A stretch of 64,000 nt of DNA from Dermanyssus gallinae (GCA_003439945.1 QVRM01005222.1:151501-215500), one strand, 5' to 3'; counted from the stretch's first letter, positions 22,176 through 36,297 are shown. Numbers and translations: made by a program. Notes: generated by a model from the letters alone, not told the origin.

Positions 22176-23544
22176 ACGACGTGGTCAAAATCTGAAAAGC
22201 TCTTCTTGTTCTTTCATCATTTGACGGTTGGCCGTCCTTAATCCTCTCGTCGTCATTTCCGTCTTTCTGTCATTCTTCGCCTTTGCTCTATTTTCTTCTT
22301 GCGCCCTTGTTTTCGTGACCAATTCCTGGCCCTCTTTCTGTCTTCTGGACTGGTGAAAAGAAGAAGGCCTGCTCGAACAGGCCGAGGCCCAAATTGACCC
22401 GGACCGTCTGCCTGACCAAACGAAGGCAGCGACAACAACGGACACAACGATCATACCGCTAAGACCCGCCTTCGTCATGGGCCTATGCGGACGCCGTAAG
22501 CTTTAGCAGGCCGAGGACAAAGAGGTTGTCTCCTGCCTACGGGTCTCGCGCCGTACCCCTCTTGAAGCATCTACCGCCTTGGACAAGGATGTGAGCAAAA
22601 GACTCAATTTTTATGACCACCGCCCTTTCCCCACCCGCTGACACGTTCAAACGCCCCTTGCCTTCAAACTTCTTCTCGGAATGTTGTCACCTCGGGCAAC
22701 AACGACAATCTTAGTAACGCCACCAGCAACTGTCAGCTCAGTCCGTAGCAGGGGTCCAATATAAAACTGCCCTCGCCGTTTTAAGTAAAAGAAGTAGCGC
22801 AGCCATATCATGTGCACGTATGCCATTATAGGGTGGTTGTACGAGCATATCCGCCCACAACAGCTTCAAACAGTACCTTTCAGGCGATGACCAGAAACAA
22901 GTCAAACAACAATATCACAAACGAAATATCAACACGAGAGGAAATTAATCGTATGAGCAACAGTGGAGCGACTAGTTAAGGACGCGACAGCCAGAACACA
23001 AAGCTGCACAACATGATAGGTTAAATAGATAAAACATATACTAAAATCAATTATAAGGGAAAACATTAGTTATAAAACCTTTCTTGACCAAACAAAACCA
23101 TCAGAAATCAGTGTAATTGCTTATCACCTGGTTGACTAGCAATCAAGTGGGTAACTTATCGTAAAGAAATCAAATACAAGTGGGTAACTTATCGTAAAGA
23201 AATCAATACAAACAAGTAGCGCAAAGCAGTATCTACCGAATTTGCAAGAAAATGCAACAGTGATGAAATTGCAGACAACCTTAGCACGCACACATGCCAA
23301 ATAAGCAATAATAACACGGACCTCATTATTTGAGCATTAACCACTAGCACAGGCCTCCACATCCTAGCGTATATCACTTCAATTCAGCTTATGGTTGCCA
23401 CGGTCAAATCACTTTTCTGTCTTCCGTTCACCGTAATGCGTGAGACATCATTTTAAGACAAACAGGTTCACAGCAGCTAGCATAGCGAATTAAGTCACAA
23501 GAGCTTCTCAATGTAACTGCTGGTTTATAGCATATGCTCGGAGT

Positions 23545-23584
<40 letters not shown>

Positions 23585-26500
23585 AGGAGAGAGAAAGAAA
23601 GAGAGAGGTTTCCATTCTCTGAAGAACACAAGTCCGTACTAGTCATTGTAATTCAGCTCTGGCACGAGCCTGCAACATATATGGCTCTAAGCCGAGCTCT
23701 TTACGAGGCAAGCTTTAGGCAAGGTTGTCACAAGTCTTCAACCAGCTTGCCGGGAAAGCAATTTCGACTAATACTGCGTACCTGCTCAGTCGCCAATGCC
23801 TGCGACAATAATCATCTCCAATCGGTAGGAAAATTCGTTCAATTGTTTTCCTAGAAGGTGCTTTCTTACTCCGGGCTCGTCGGCAGTCACGCACTACTCC
23901 CAGGGGAACTGTTCAAACTTGCCATCTCAAACTCACTCTAACCTTGTACGGCCGCCCAACTTTCGTTGGCAAACTTCAGCTATGTAAACAAACTGCAGCC
24001 CTTAAGGGTGAGTTCTCGGAGCAGAAACACACTAGATCTGCCACATTTGAAACCGACGTCTTGTGTACAGTAAGGCAATCCAATCAAAATCCAGTAACGA
24101 TGGAGTCGAATTTTAGGCCCATTCGACCCATTACCATTAGCTGAGGAGAGAAGTAAGAAGTTAGGTAGATAATTGTTTATTACACATCATCCTGATTACG
24201 GTATAAAATTTACATGCAGTATATATATATATATATATATATATATACAAAGGTATAAAGTTCCTACTATTCTATAGCGGCATCCAAATGCAGCACTTGA
24301 AACACTCGAGTGGTGGCCGAAGTGAAACCATCCAGTCAATCTGGTGAGCAGTGTGCTAGAACAAAACGACCAGACGTAGGTGTCATGTAGTACTTAATAG
24401 ATTCTTTGGGGTCAGCGACATTACTGAGAAAGACCACATGGTACGTAGTGAGTCAACAATGAATCTCTGCTAGAGGAGGCCGTAGCATTTTTGAAAGCAA
24501 ACATGTATATGCACTAGCTCGATGTTAATAATGTTCAGATGAATCCCTTACTAAACTAAGCTGCTCATGTATGAATGTCTTGTACAACCGATCTTGCGAC
24601 TATTGAAAAGTCAAATAAGCCAACTAAGACGACCCCCCCCCCCATGAAAGGAGTCGATCCCTCTATGGGGTGAATGGTTTTCTCTCTCCTTTTCTATTCC
24701 GTCAGGCTGGCCGGCGCTCATTCGAACTGGCCAGTACTTTACATTGCTTCAACGATTACTGCCTTAGGTCAAATTTAACTCACTGCCAAAATTGGGTATT
24801 ATTGCTCGCGCTAGTTTCATGACACACTGTAAACGTCCGTTCACTATGTAACGCTGTGCTCGTGACGATATGAGGTACACTCACACAACCAACAAGGTTA
24901 CATCGCAAGTGTTCGTTATATTACGCGCAAGCACATAATCCATTTTACCACCAACCTAGCTTCAAGTTTCAGAATCATACGACTACTAATAAGTCCCGGG
25001 ACTTACCCCTGGAAAGTAGCGCCTAATACGCATGATAGAAAAAAAGCGCGAATAAAACCAAACTAAAACAGAGAAATATAAATTCGAATAGTATTTTGTA
25101 TCTGTCAGAAGGTATAACTTCAAAATGCCAAAGCCAGTCCATTTTGCCGTAACCGTTGTGACTCGCGAAATAGAGTATAACGAGATATCATATGCCAATT
25201 GCTGGTAAACCAAACTAAGCCCTATCCTGGATTGAGTAGTAGCCTAGAGAATAGGACCATTCTTGAAACAACTTCGCTCGACAACAACAACAACGCAGAC
25301 GCAATAGGCGAGCAGGTGTTTAGCTACGGTACTGGCAATAAAACAACAACATAATTCTAACCTGTTCAGAGACAGCCGCACGCGTGCTACCTCCCGTATA
25401 CGGAGAATCAATTGTCTCGAGAATCTATCATGGTTTTGGTAATTGACTAATAAAGCCTTCGCGCGTGTAGCGCACACAGCTTGGTGCCGAAGGTTTGACG
25501 AAGAGAGTCATGTAATAATGATCGACTAGCATACTTTTCGCAATTAGCGGCGGCAGCAGCAGCAACAACAATAGCAACAACAACGGCAATCCCATCGACC
25601 GATTTCGGCGCTACGGGACGGCCTGGGGATATCGCGTGAGCCACCCTTTGGTGTTCAAAGCCGTAGTCACACGAAGAAATCGAGTACGAACTCATTGCGG
25701 CTCGAATCCGGGCTGCCAGGATGAATCTCTATTTAAGCAGGTTAGACTTCTCAACAGGACTTCTCAACATTCCCATCATCGTCATAACTTTGTCGTATAA
25801 TTGTATTCAATAATAATAATAATAATAATAGACTCCAATAGTACAATGCCTGCCGGTGCAACGACGACAACAACACCCAATAATAGCAACAACGCACAAT
25901 TGCATGACGAGCAATAATAAATATAAATGAAAAATACTGCAGTACTATAACATCGATAGTGACGACGTCATCAATATGACAAGAACAGAGACAACAACAA
26001 CAACAGCAACATGGTAAAGCGCCAACCAAGCTGGGTAGCGACGGCCCCTAGTTAAGTTACATTCCTCCATTGGTTTCGACATGCATAGATACATCATAAT
26101 CGAAATGGATCGACAATCAGGCAGACAAATCGTTCTTGTTTTCCCCTTCGTCGTTGTCGTCAATCATTGAGCAATATCAACACAGTGATCTCTCCTCCCA
26201 AACATCGAAACTACACTATTATTGCCACGGCACTGGCCTCAGTTGCGGCCCGTCTCCGATTCCGATTTTGACTGCAGACCCCGCTCTGTCCTGCGCGGCG
26301 GGGGGATACGACGATAACAACAGCAACAACAACTACAACTATCTACCACTTAACAACCACAACCGCAACGACAAGGACAACAACAATAAGGACATCGAAA
26401 ACAACAATAAGGACATCAAAAACACAAACAACATTAAACCCAGCCGCAGCAACACGTCGTACGAAGTTCCAAACAACGAATTAACAAGACAAAGATATGC

Positions 26501-28797
26501 TTTGACCAGGTGTGTGGTGCCCTCTCCCCATAGCGATACATAGCAGCCACTGCCAGCTCTACTACTAACTACGTATAGAACAATTTTCACTGCTACTACT
26601 ACTACTACTACTACTAAAAAAGTAGTTTTTTTAATTTCAAAAAAGTACTACTACTACTACAAGTGCTTCCGTCCAGTCTCAATACAGCCTACCATAGAAG
26701 TGACGCCGACAAATGACAAAGCTCCGCAAGTGTCGAATGCGTTCGTTTTCGTCGTTGCAAAGCATAACCAAAGAAACAAAGACGAAACGAAGCCACACTG
26801 CGTAGGCGACTGTGTGTTGCACGACTACTACGCGAGATAAGCAAACCAGCACCAGCACGTGTGAAACGGATTACCACACGAAACAAGTCTCTTCCCCCTC
26901 CCCCCCCCGGCCAGTCAGCCAGATAGACGCATACCCAGCCAAGCAGAAGGCGGAATATACAGCCAAGAAGATGAAATAGAAGAATAAAACGGCAACTCCA
27001 CACAATGCGCCGCTCAGCTGCTCAGGCTCAGCAATGCTCTAACTTTCAGGCACGAGAACGACACGAATCCGAGATGTCCGAGATCTACCCATAAAGCCCA
27101 TCCGGTCGACTGACTCTCTTTGCTGAGCGCCGTCAGAGGCCGCGGGACGAAGTGAAGGAATGCATCTTTATCATCATCATCTCGACCTCGCAGAACTCCC
27201 AGATCTCTTCTCCCTCAGCCCCCGCAGTACCCTTTAACGGCGCCACTACCGCCGCCACCACAAATAGAAAAGGAAAACCACGGCTGCATCTCGCGGATCC
27301 CAGCGCGGATTCATCCGCGTGACAAACACTGGAAGGACAGTCGTCGGGGTCAAGCCGTGTTTTTTGCACTCCTTACCAGTCTTTCTCCCTTTACCAGTCT
27401 CTCTAGCTTCCTCTGTCCCATCATGCATCCATCTTCGTCAGCTCTCTAGCGTCACCAGCATCTACATATACTCGAGACTAGATTGCCAACAGCTCGTTCT
27501 ACTTTAGCCGCGGAGCCCGCTTGAATTGGATGCTTCCGATTTCCGATGCTGTCGGTCATCCATATCGAGCGTCCTTGTCGGTCACTCAGCTCATTGACCG
27601 AGCATTAGAAATGACGCGAAATCTCTGTCTTTCTTTCGACAGTACGGTACAGAAGGAAAGACCTACTTTCTCGTGGAGGGGGGGGGGGGCGCGAAAGAGG
27701 GCTCAGTGTGTAAACGAACTCGGTACGCAGCTGGAACGAATTTAGAATTTTTAGATATATATAATTTTTAATCGACCCTGGCACTAAACTCACCGCCGAC
27801 AATAACTGGTTTAGCATTTCTTCTAGTAAAAGCCGTACTTTTTTTATAATGGAATTTCTTTCGGGAATGCATATTCGGAATGGGAATCGGGCAGCAACTA
27901 GTGTGGGACTCACCAACCCACTAAACTATACCCACTAAAACCGTATTACTTTCGCCCGGATCGGAATTCTGTGAAATTTATTCGACAAAGACTATCCGTA
28001 TCTGCCGCCGTTGTTGGGTTTACCATTATTTGAACTCCATTCATTTGTGCAGGCAACCAACGGTCGCCGCATTTAATTTGCGTGACAAAACCCTACGAAG
28101 ACCGAAACCGAACCGGCTCAGCCGTACAAACACTTCTCACCAATAAAGAGACACAGCCAGCTGCCAAAGAGACAATAGCTAACGGCGTAAGGCACAATGC
28201 CTGTGTCTTCTCCTTTCGGTATAGAAAGTATGGTAATTCGGAACAACTACGACATAGACGAGAGCTTACGGTTGACAAGATAGTGTCAACTGTTGGCATG
28301 GCCTGATTTAATCCAGAAAGTCCAAAGCTTACCGTCTCGCCCAGCCTCCGCGGAATCGAATGTGGGTGGGAAATGGAATACAGCGACGTTTACCCTCTAA
28401 GCGGAGAACACCACGCGGTGTGTATTTATCTTTCCTGACGCACTGCATTGGTGGTAAGCGTTTATAAATAAGGATGTTTTTTAATTTATAAAAAAAAACG
28501 TTTAAATAAGAAAAGCTTATTAATTATAGCAAATACAATAATATAATAATTTATCTTTAATTATTATAATACAGATCTTACTAATAAATAATAATTCAGT
28601 GTTCCATTTAACTCTCGTAAATCATGTCAACCTATTTTAGTATGAGTAGTATATGGCGTGTTCTTATGAATATGAATAATTCTAGAGCATATAAATAATA
28701 ATTCTTTAAATAAGGCATACGTTAATATATGGAAAAACGAACTTATATATTTCTAAAGTTTAATTTAATACTAGATAAGTCTCCCACATGACCTCCG
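22176..28797. other. Long intergenic stretch without recognised genes
   Basis: Holds a 35-bp tandem duplication at 23143-23210 (CAAGTGGGTAACTTATCG twice), (TA)n at 23544-23584 and 24220-24247, and (TAA)n at 25810-25830. CAA-type repeats occur near 25555-25590 and 26310-26430, and a (TAC)n pair lies at 26590-26660. A frame at 22478-22185 on the minus strand has a hydrophobic N-terminus followed by a Lys, Arg and Glu-rich tail. I cannot identify it and consider it unlikely to be a gene. Confidence 0.45.
26595..26660. repeat. (TAC)n inverted-looking doublet around poly-T
   Basis: CTACTACTACTACTAC, an AAAAAAGTAGTTTTTT core, then a second ACTACTACTACTAC. The core AAAAAAGTAG/TTTTTT can fold on itself. 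Confidence 0.55.
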
Positions 28798-30359
28798 GCC
28801 GATATATATATATATATATACCTGTATATATAACAAAACCAGAAATATATATGAGAGATAATCGTTGTTACTCTGACTCAGCGCGCTCCGACAACTTCTG
28901 TTCACTGCTGCTACACGATGCTTGGTGTAGCTGTTGCTGCTGCTGCTACAGCTGTTGTTATTGCTGTCTATCTGCCAAAGTCTTTGTCACCGATCACCCA
29001 CGCAATAGCGTCTGGTCTGGCGACGTGCCGGTTATCGACAACTCTGCTTGTATTGTAATCAGCAGCAGCTGTTGTTGCTACAATTGCTGTTGTTGTTGTT
29101 GCTGCTGCCACTGCTGTGTTGTTGTTGTTGCTATTATAGCTGCTGTTGTTGTAGTATTTGTCGTCGTCGATATCCGCCTGATTGGCCTTCCCTGGCTGCT
29201 GCGTGCAAGGCGTTTAGGAAAGCGAAATGATAGGATGGGAAACTTGCTCGGCGCGTGCGTCTCCGGGACGTCCACGGATCGGCCGGCGGCTACGATGTCC
29301 GACATAGACGACAAGATCTGAGCTAGCAAGCGCGTCGACCGCCACGGACAGTCCGCTGGACGAGACGGGCGGCCCGCCAACTGTCACCGCAGCCACTAAC
29401 CCGAATAGCCCCCGCAGCATCTCGTACGGTATACACACAGCAGACGACGACGACGACGACCCACGACAACGCCAATAGCGAGACAGACGACGCAGAAAAA
29501 CGCAAGAGAGAGAAAAGCCAGAACACGTCGCAAACGTCCCACGGAACGTACGTCGTTGGTTGCAACGTCACTGCCACTTCATAACAATCACGCAGAAGCA
29601 GAAGCAGAAGAAGAAGACGCGGGTAGGAAGATAAAGGGAAGAAAATGAGTAGGATCTCATTCTCGTGCTGCGCAGCGCGAAGTCCGCAGTTCCGTCAAAA
29701 TCGTAAGCGAGCAAGAATGAGAAGGCAGAGGGAAAACTTTCATAGAAAGAAAGTGACCTATAGGAAACAAGCCAAACTCGACACGAAAACGAGCAAACGT
29801 CACCAAAACATATGGTACAACAGCACAAGAATAAAATCAGCAGCAACAAATGCATAGGGAGACGGAAGACGAGAGAGAAAACGAGGCAGAAAGGGAAAGC
29901 ACGGGGGATCTGAACGTAAGGACCATACCTTTGATTTTTAGATGCTTCGGTTGCTTAACTACTTAGCACCCCAATCAAACGAACAGCATTCATATCAACT
30001 ACCCTATCCTAAAACAATATAGTCATGTAATAGCCAGAGCGCATATACCTAGACGCATATGCGCTTCATTAAGTAAATAATTGCCCTTGTTCAATATTTA
30101 CCCCTCCTTATATATTATATATATATATATATACAATAACAACAGAAAATGCAAGAAGAGACAAAATCTTTTGAAGGCCGGCACGGCTGAAGAAAGCGCA
30201 ACTTTAAATCAAACGGGTTCGCAGGGGCTGGGACAAAGTGTGCTTGACAGGTGGGGGAACCCGTGAGTGACCCCGGCCAATTGATCCGATAGGGCACTCG
30301 CCACTTCTTCTGGTGGCCCATTCTATGAAGATCTGGGCCATCAGAGAGTGCAGTTTAAG
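28798..30359. other. Intergenic DNA with TTG/CTG repeats and a GC-rich patch
   Basis: (TA)n at 28801-28821, TTG/CTG repeats at 28930-28965 and 29060-29155, and a GC-rich, CpG-containing patch at about 29200-29400. A short frame at 29236-29322 begins MGNLLGACVSGTST, which fits an N-myristoylation signal with a nearby Cys. It ends after 28 residues and no donor site is convincing. Confidence 0.4.
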
Positions 30360-30379
30360 GGGGAAGGTGCATTTAGTGT

Positions 30380-30535
30380 GTATCTAAGGGGGAAGGTGCA
30401 TTTAGTGTCTCAGCGGCGTAACACCCATCCGCTGGGGTCGAGTCCCACACAGCTCGAGATGAAAAGCAATATTTCCTACTCGTAGCGGTAGTGGGCGTAA
30501 CTGCATTTTACCCTCCTCCACAAAAAAAAAAAATT
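30380..30535 (+). mobile_element. Possible third tRNA-derived SINE (family C)
   Basis: A box A-like TAGTGTCTCAGCGG (near 30402) is followed about 30 bp later by a box B-like GGGGTCGAGTCCCAC (near 30434). The unit ends in an A-rich stretch at 30522-30540. The 5' edge is duplicated in tandem (AAGGGGGAAGGTGCATTTAG twice). Only one copy is seen in this window, so a tRNA pseudogene is an alternative. Confidence 0.45.
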
Positions 30536-30559
30536 TAAAATATATATATATATATTGTC

Positions 30560-32600
30560 TAAATGTTGTCGGCGTCTCGAAGCAACAGATTATAAGATAT
30601 GTGTTCCTTCATCAATCACATTACACTACCATTATGTCCTCCACCCCTAATGACAAAATTCCAGCTTTCCAACATTGTTCCTTCAAATACGTCAAGTTCC
30701 TTCCTATATATTTTTCTGCTTTCAAAAATTTATTATTATATAGTCAAAGCAAAGTGAGTTCGGAAATCCCCTGATTCATCGCATCCTGTTATGTTCACTC
30801 CCAGGACACCGAGGTAGACTTCGTCCAGTTTAATAATAGTTTGATATTTTATGTAAATTTCTGTTTAGTCGATACAGTTTAGTAGTCATATTTCTGCATA
30901 CTAATAGTACGATTACTAACTTAGCTGAGTTGTGACGAATGACTCCAATGCTCTTGCTAATATGCGTAGGCAGCTGTGATGGCAGCTCTAAGCCAGCAAA
31001 CGGCCAAGTACTGGTGAGTCAAAGGAAACGCGTCAAGAACAGAGCGGCGATAAAGATGGAGGGACAGAAACAAACCAGTGTGTGCTCAAAAGCAAAGCCG
31101 AGATGGTTAACGTTGAGTAACAATCAGAGAACATCAGCTGGGCGTGTCAATCAAACCGGCACTGTACTTGTGTACATCACAATATGGCTGTGGCAACAAC
31201 GACAACAGAATAATTAGTGACAAACGTAATAATATTAATAATAATCCTGTGGACGTTGTGGCGTTGCATCTACATGCTGTACTAGAGTTCTAGGAACCGG
31301 GAGGGCCGATACACAATCATGCAAGCTTTCCCCCGTCACGGAATGACTATTGAACACCTCGATGTTCCAGGGTGCTCCTGCAATGTCTGAAAGAACCCTA
31401 AGGGTTCTTCGTACAAAACGAGAAGCCCTTGTTTGACGACTATTCACATGCAAACGGCCTTTTGTTTATGGAGGCACAGTCTTGGTTTACTATCAGGATT
31501 TACCAACATGTTACGAGCATTCCCGACTCTCAAATACACTTTGCTGCCTGCTATGCTGTACTATTGAATCAATGTGGTTCTCTGGCGGAATCACTTATTA
31601 ATGAAGATGCAACAATTTAATTAATGAAAACAACCATATTGGCAGATGCGACGATCGAAAGCCAACTTGACTCCGACCCTCTGAAAGAGAACGTAAAACA
31701 AGATTTCCTCGACGCTTGTAAAAATGAGAAATCGGCAAGGGATATCATAAATGGTCACCTCGTTACGCTACCTAAAAAAATCCCAACAGGCTTACGAGAC
31801 ATGCGAAGTTAAATGGAATGGCGAGAACGGCACTAAGAAAAGCAGAAATACCATCCACCTTCGAGCCCAAAGGCCTGAGCCGGGTTCCTATATGTATTTC
31901 CATACCTCTACTGTCACACAACAAAAACCTTGTCTAATATGTAACTACTATCTAATGCATGGCGGTGTTATCTCCGTCACAGCTCTGTCGAATGTGGATG
32001 TGTTGCAGAACACGCAGATTCGGAAGAGCTCAGTGAAGAAATTATATCGAACTGTGAAGGAGCTACCATGTCAATTGCTTTGGAACGAACACTGGGTAGT
32101 CCTATAACTATTGGCACCGCGAAGTTTATAAGAGATATCGGAAAAGGTACAGAGGATATTTCGAGCGACCGACGCAAGGCGATGTTTCTAACTGACTAAC
32201 GATGATGTCATTAGCTGTTTGCAGAAGGAAAGTGGCTTCCATTATGGGCGCCACGGTCTGACAGACAATTAACTGATAGGAGTAAAAATGTTCATTCAAC
32301 ACAAAAGTAAAAATTAAATAGTAAAAAACAGTAATAGTGATAACAAGTCACAACTGTCGAGTGTGGTTGTGCCGCAGAGCACGTATATTCGCTATCACTT
32401 CATTGCCTATTTCTTTGGAGACACAAGGTCTTATGAGTGTCGGCACAGCGAAGTTTCATAATAAAAACAATAATACTTCTTTCTCTTTTGTGGAGCTGAA
32501 GTTAACCCGATAAGCTGCCAACAAGCTGTAGTCGATATTCGAGGCATGCGGAACTAACTGCGGTCATCAACGAACGCTTAGAATAATTTAGGTAAACTAA
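30560..32600. other. Degenerate coding-like region of unknown origin
   Basis: Several broken plus-strand frames at 31429-32200 look less repetitive than their surroundings. One reads through AECGCVAEHADSEELSEEI and ends SSDRRKAMFLTD near 32200. A diverged copy of 31985-32140 lies at 32356-32462 (shared GTTGTGCCGCAGAGCACG-like and GCACAGCGAAGTTTCATAA-like segments). These may be decayed retroelement or host pseudogene pieces; I do not recognise the family. Confidence 0.4.
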
Positions 32601-32621
32601 TAATAATAATAAAAGAACAGG

Positions 32622-33480
32622 CTAACAATCAACATAGATAAAACAAAAGTCCCTCACTTTAGCCGAGGAGGGGCATACGCCGCAGCCGACCGCCGCATCA
32701 AAATAATGGCATTGCATTGGAGATTGTCAGCCACTGTTCTTATCTCGGCGTTACACTGACACCAAGACTCTCTTTTAGCATACATGTCGAAAAAATACTA
32801 GCCAAAGCGACAGCTACTGTCATGCTTCTCGGTGAACTTCGAGATATCGAATTGAAGACAGCGCTAAACATATTCAGGCTAAAAATGTTCCTATTATACG
32901 ATACGGCCTGCCTGCAGTAGCACCTTTTCTGACTGTAAGCGATATGAAAAGGCTAGACCGTTTAAAGGCACTTTATATCAAGCGCGTGCTAGGTCTACCC
33001 AAAAACGCCTCTGCTACATTCGCTCTTGAACTATGTCGCGAACGAACCCTTACGGAGGACTTTGCCCTAGACGGACTAGCTCTTAGTGAAGCCGTACTCA
33101 CAGTATATAAGGAGTTTCGGGAGATACGCAACGTGAAGTTTGCGACCAATAACTATACGGACGAACCAGCGTTTTGCTCGGACAAATGGAAGAGAGAAGC
33201 CCAGAAGAACCGAGCACTCATTTGTCGAGTGACATGGCACGGATACCATCACCACATGTGTTTGAGTGGACAGTGTTTTGAAGGTCGATGGTTGTGTGTG
33301 TAGATTTTGTGGAATTTGTGATAATTGATAGATACCATATACTTGTGTGCACCGAAATAGACACAACGTCACTACAATCTCGTACACACTGTATAGGATC
33401 AGTGTAGACTTCGCATAACATTAGATGTATACTGCTACCAATATTTTGGTGAATAAATAATAATAATAATAATAATAACT
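32622..33480 (+). pseudogene. Non-LTR retrotransposon (LINE), 3' part, with TAA tail
   Basis: The C-terminal part of a LINE ORF2 in three shifted frames. Segment one reads LTINIDKTKV-HFSRGG (32622). Segment two reads CSYLGVTLTPRLSFSIHVEK (32717-32917), the post-polymerase block. Segment three is RYGLPAVAPFLTVSDMKRLD, then LKALYIKRVLGLPK and WHGYHHHMC (about 32905-33303). A cysteine cluster CVCRFCGICD follows in yet another frame (near 33290). The element ends in GAATAAATAATAATAATAAT (33452-33477), the TAA-repeat tail of I-like elements. The frames are broken by at least three indels, so this is a dead 5'-truncated copy. The order of blocks resembles LINEs I associate with ticks and other arachnids. 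Confidence 0.75.
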
Positions 33481-34276
33481 AAAGTGCATTCTGACTGAGA
33501 AGTAATCAGGTGTATGTTAGGAGAGGCACAATCAAAAAGGTAGACATTACACCACGAATACTTACAATGCAACAATAACAACACGCGTAAGTTCGGCTAT
33601 TAGCTATAAGCTATGCTGCAGCACCATAAGCAGTCGTCACAACAAAGACAGGGCCAGCAGTGACCCAGTCAGAACTCAACGTCAGAGAAGAACACACAGC
33701 ACACTAAACGTCACCTAAGCAAATTATAATTGGGTCATACGATGTCATCGTTCGGCTGTCCGGCAGATCGCTCTTCATCGCTCGTTCATCTATGGCTGGT
33801 CATATACGTGAGCTAAAATATGAGAAACGACAACCACAATAATAACAATACGGACAAGTCAACAGCGCTAGCAACAACAACAGCAACAACAACAGCAGCG
33901 GTAACAACATTAACACCAAAAGCAACAACTGCAAAAACATCAAGAACAATTACAGCAACAGCAGCAGCAGCAGCCGAAACAGCAACAAAACCAACGACGA
34001 CAACAATAACTACTACTACTACTACGACAACAAGAGAATCGACCGCACTATAACCAAACTGGCGCACCCACGAGGCAGAACAAAGCTCCGCGGCGTGGTG
34101 ACCCGTCAACGCCCGTAGATGGCAAGCAACAGCAATAAATAGCTTGTTCGTGCGAACGGGTCCGCGAGCAGCGTAGAAGTCCGTCAAGCTGCATCTAATG
34201 ACATGAGAATCCAAACGGGGTCATTGGCAGACGTAACTCTCTACTCGTTCAACTCGACCGCGATTTAATAGACACA

Positions 34277-34316
<40 letters not shown>

Positions 34317-34778
34317 GATCTCCCAGAAATCGTTCAACAAACTCTGTGGTCTAATACGACTCGGCGACAATCATACTCCTTTCCTATGAAGCAAGGGGGG
34401 CAGCATTGTCTTCTTTTGGAGTGAGAGCGATCTTATCTAAAGTGGTATCAAGCTTCTTATCCTGACAAATCTTCACTAAATCTGCGAGTACAAGAGCCCT
34501 ATTGGCATCTTGTCGACAAACAAATCAAACCTGCGTGTTTCGAGGAAAATCTTGCATCTGCGGAATTGCGTTCTACGTTAGCACAAAGCAGAACAAATGT
34601 TGCAGTGTAGATAGTTCTCAAGAAATTAAATTCTTTGCAATTTTTATATTTTGGCTGTCACGCTCAATACACATTTTTAGGAGCTATTTCCGCCCCGTGG
34701 TACCAACAAAAAATCCACAGAATTGTACTACATCGCAAGGTTTGTTAGATCAATTCTGGGTTACCTGGGATACCCTCT

Positions 34779-34828
<50 letters not shown>

Positions 34829-34967
34829 GTCAGACACGGGCGATAGCCTTTTCTGCAAAATTACCTGAATAGTTATAATTGTTTGAATTTATGTAATAAT
34901 GGAAATTTCAAGCTAAATGAAAAGTTATTGAACTTAAATAAATTTGCCGTCCGGAGAAGACGGTCCC

Positions 34968-35017
<50 letters not shown>

Positions 35018-36285
35018 TAGTGTTCTGCGAACAAGCGGCGTTAACACGAGATGTCAACTAACGAACAAATTACGAATATTGCTATTGTATGTATTACTGA
35101 GAATATCATATGTGCGACAGCTTCAACGATGCGCAATGTGCTAATAATCACAGCTGCTCAACAGCGAGAAAGAACATATGTAAGTCGAAGACAACGATCG
35201 CAGCAATTAAACACAACGTCTCACACAGACACACAGGAAGAACAGCGAGCGACAAACAAAACAAAAACAAAGTATCACGCTACGTTCGCATGACCATGTC
35301 CAAGACGCCAACATCGTCGAATACCGGCACACTGGCCGGCCCAATAGACACTATATTCCGGTAACACCGGGTCTAGTAGCAGCAACAGCGGAATAAAAAG
35401 AAGACGACGAAATAGAAGAATATAAAGTCGTCGGCGGCGGCTGCGGCGACGACGACGACGACGACGCATCGGTGAAGGTCGAACCACGCCAGCAAATAAG
35501 GGTCCGCCAAGAGTAGTAGCCTGGCACTCAGCATTGTTTGTTGTCCAAATCAATATATGAGTATCTCTGTGTATGCGTGTGTGTGTGTGTAGTAGTAGCT
35601 GTATGTATGCAGGCGTGTAAAGACAATTGTCCTCACTCCCGAACAACAAAGAGAGTGCAGGAGCGAAGGAGGAGGAGGAGGAGGGGTGAAACAAGAGGCG
35701 AAACGAAAGAAAGAGTTGTTCGCAACGAGTTCGATAATGATGCGCACGCTTGGTGCAGAACAAAATCAATAAAGACAGTGGTTGCAGAGTGCAACTACAA
35801 CACGGCACGTCAGCGAACACGAAAAAAGACGCACCACATGAAATCCGTCATATACGTGCCAATCGTGAGTTCAGTACGCATCTGTTTGCCCATTGAGGCA
35901 AACTCGTTTGCGATTGTTGTAAAATTGACACGGTGACGATGCTAATAGTCGATCGGCCGACTTAACGACATTAAAAATGAAAATAACGCTGTATAATACT
36001 ATTATCATTCTGCAAAAAAATCATATTCATCATTAACATTTACAGTCGTATATGCATTTACGCACAACAATGAATATAATAGAATATAATATTTAATGTA
36101 TTTAACCAGCAAACATACGCCTAATATTATATACGCTCGCTTCGGTTAGAAGGAGAAGCTGCAAAAGCTATTTGCATGCAATTTTCACATTGTCTGTTCA
36201 TTGGCAGAGTGTGTTCGGTTATTTCTTTACGACGAAAACGTTGAATGTGCTGGATACTTGAACACAGTAGTTATTGTGTTCCAGA
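33481..36285. other. Intergenic DNA, microsatellite rich
   Basis: CAA/CAG/ACT repeats at 33848-34030, (TA)n at 34279-34315, (AC)n-(TA)n at 34779-34825, (TA)n at 34971-35014, (GAC)n at 35440-35468 and (GT)n at 35573-35591. No supported gene. Confidence 0.5.
34779..34825. repeat. Compound (AC)n-(TA)n microsatellite
   Basis: An AC run of about 18 bp passes directly into a TA run of about 28 bp. Confidence 0.95.
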
Positions 36286-36297
36286 TATGTCTATGCT

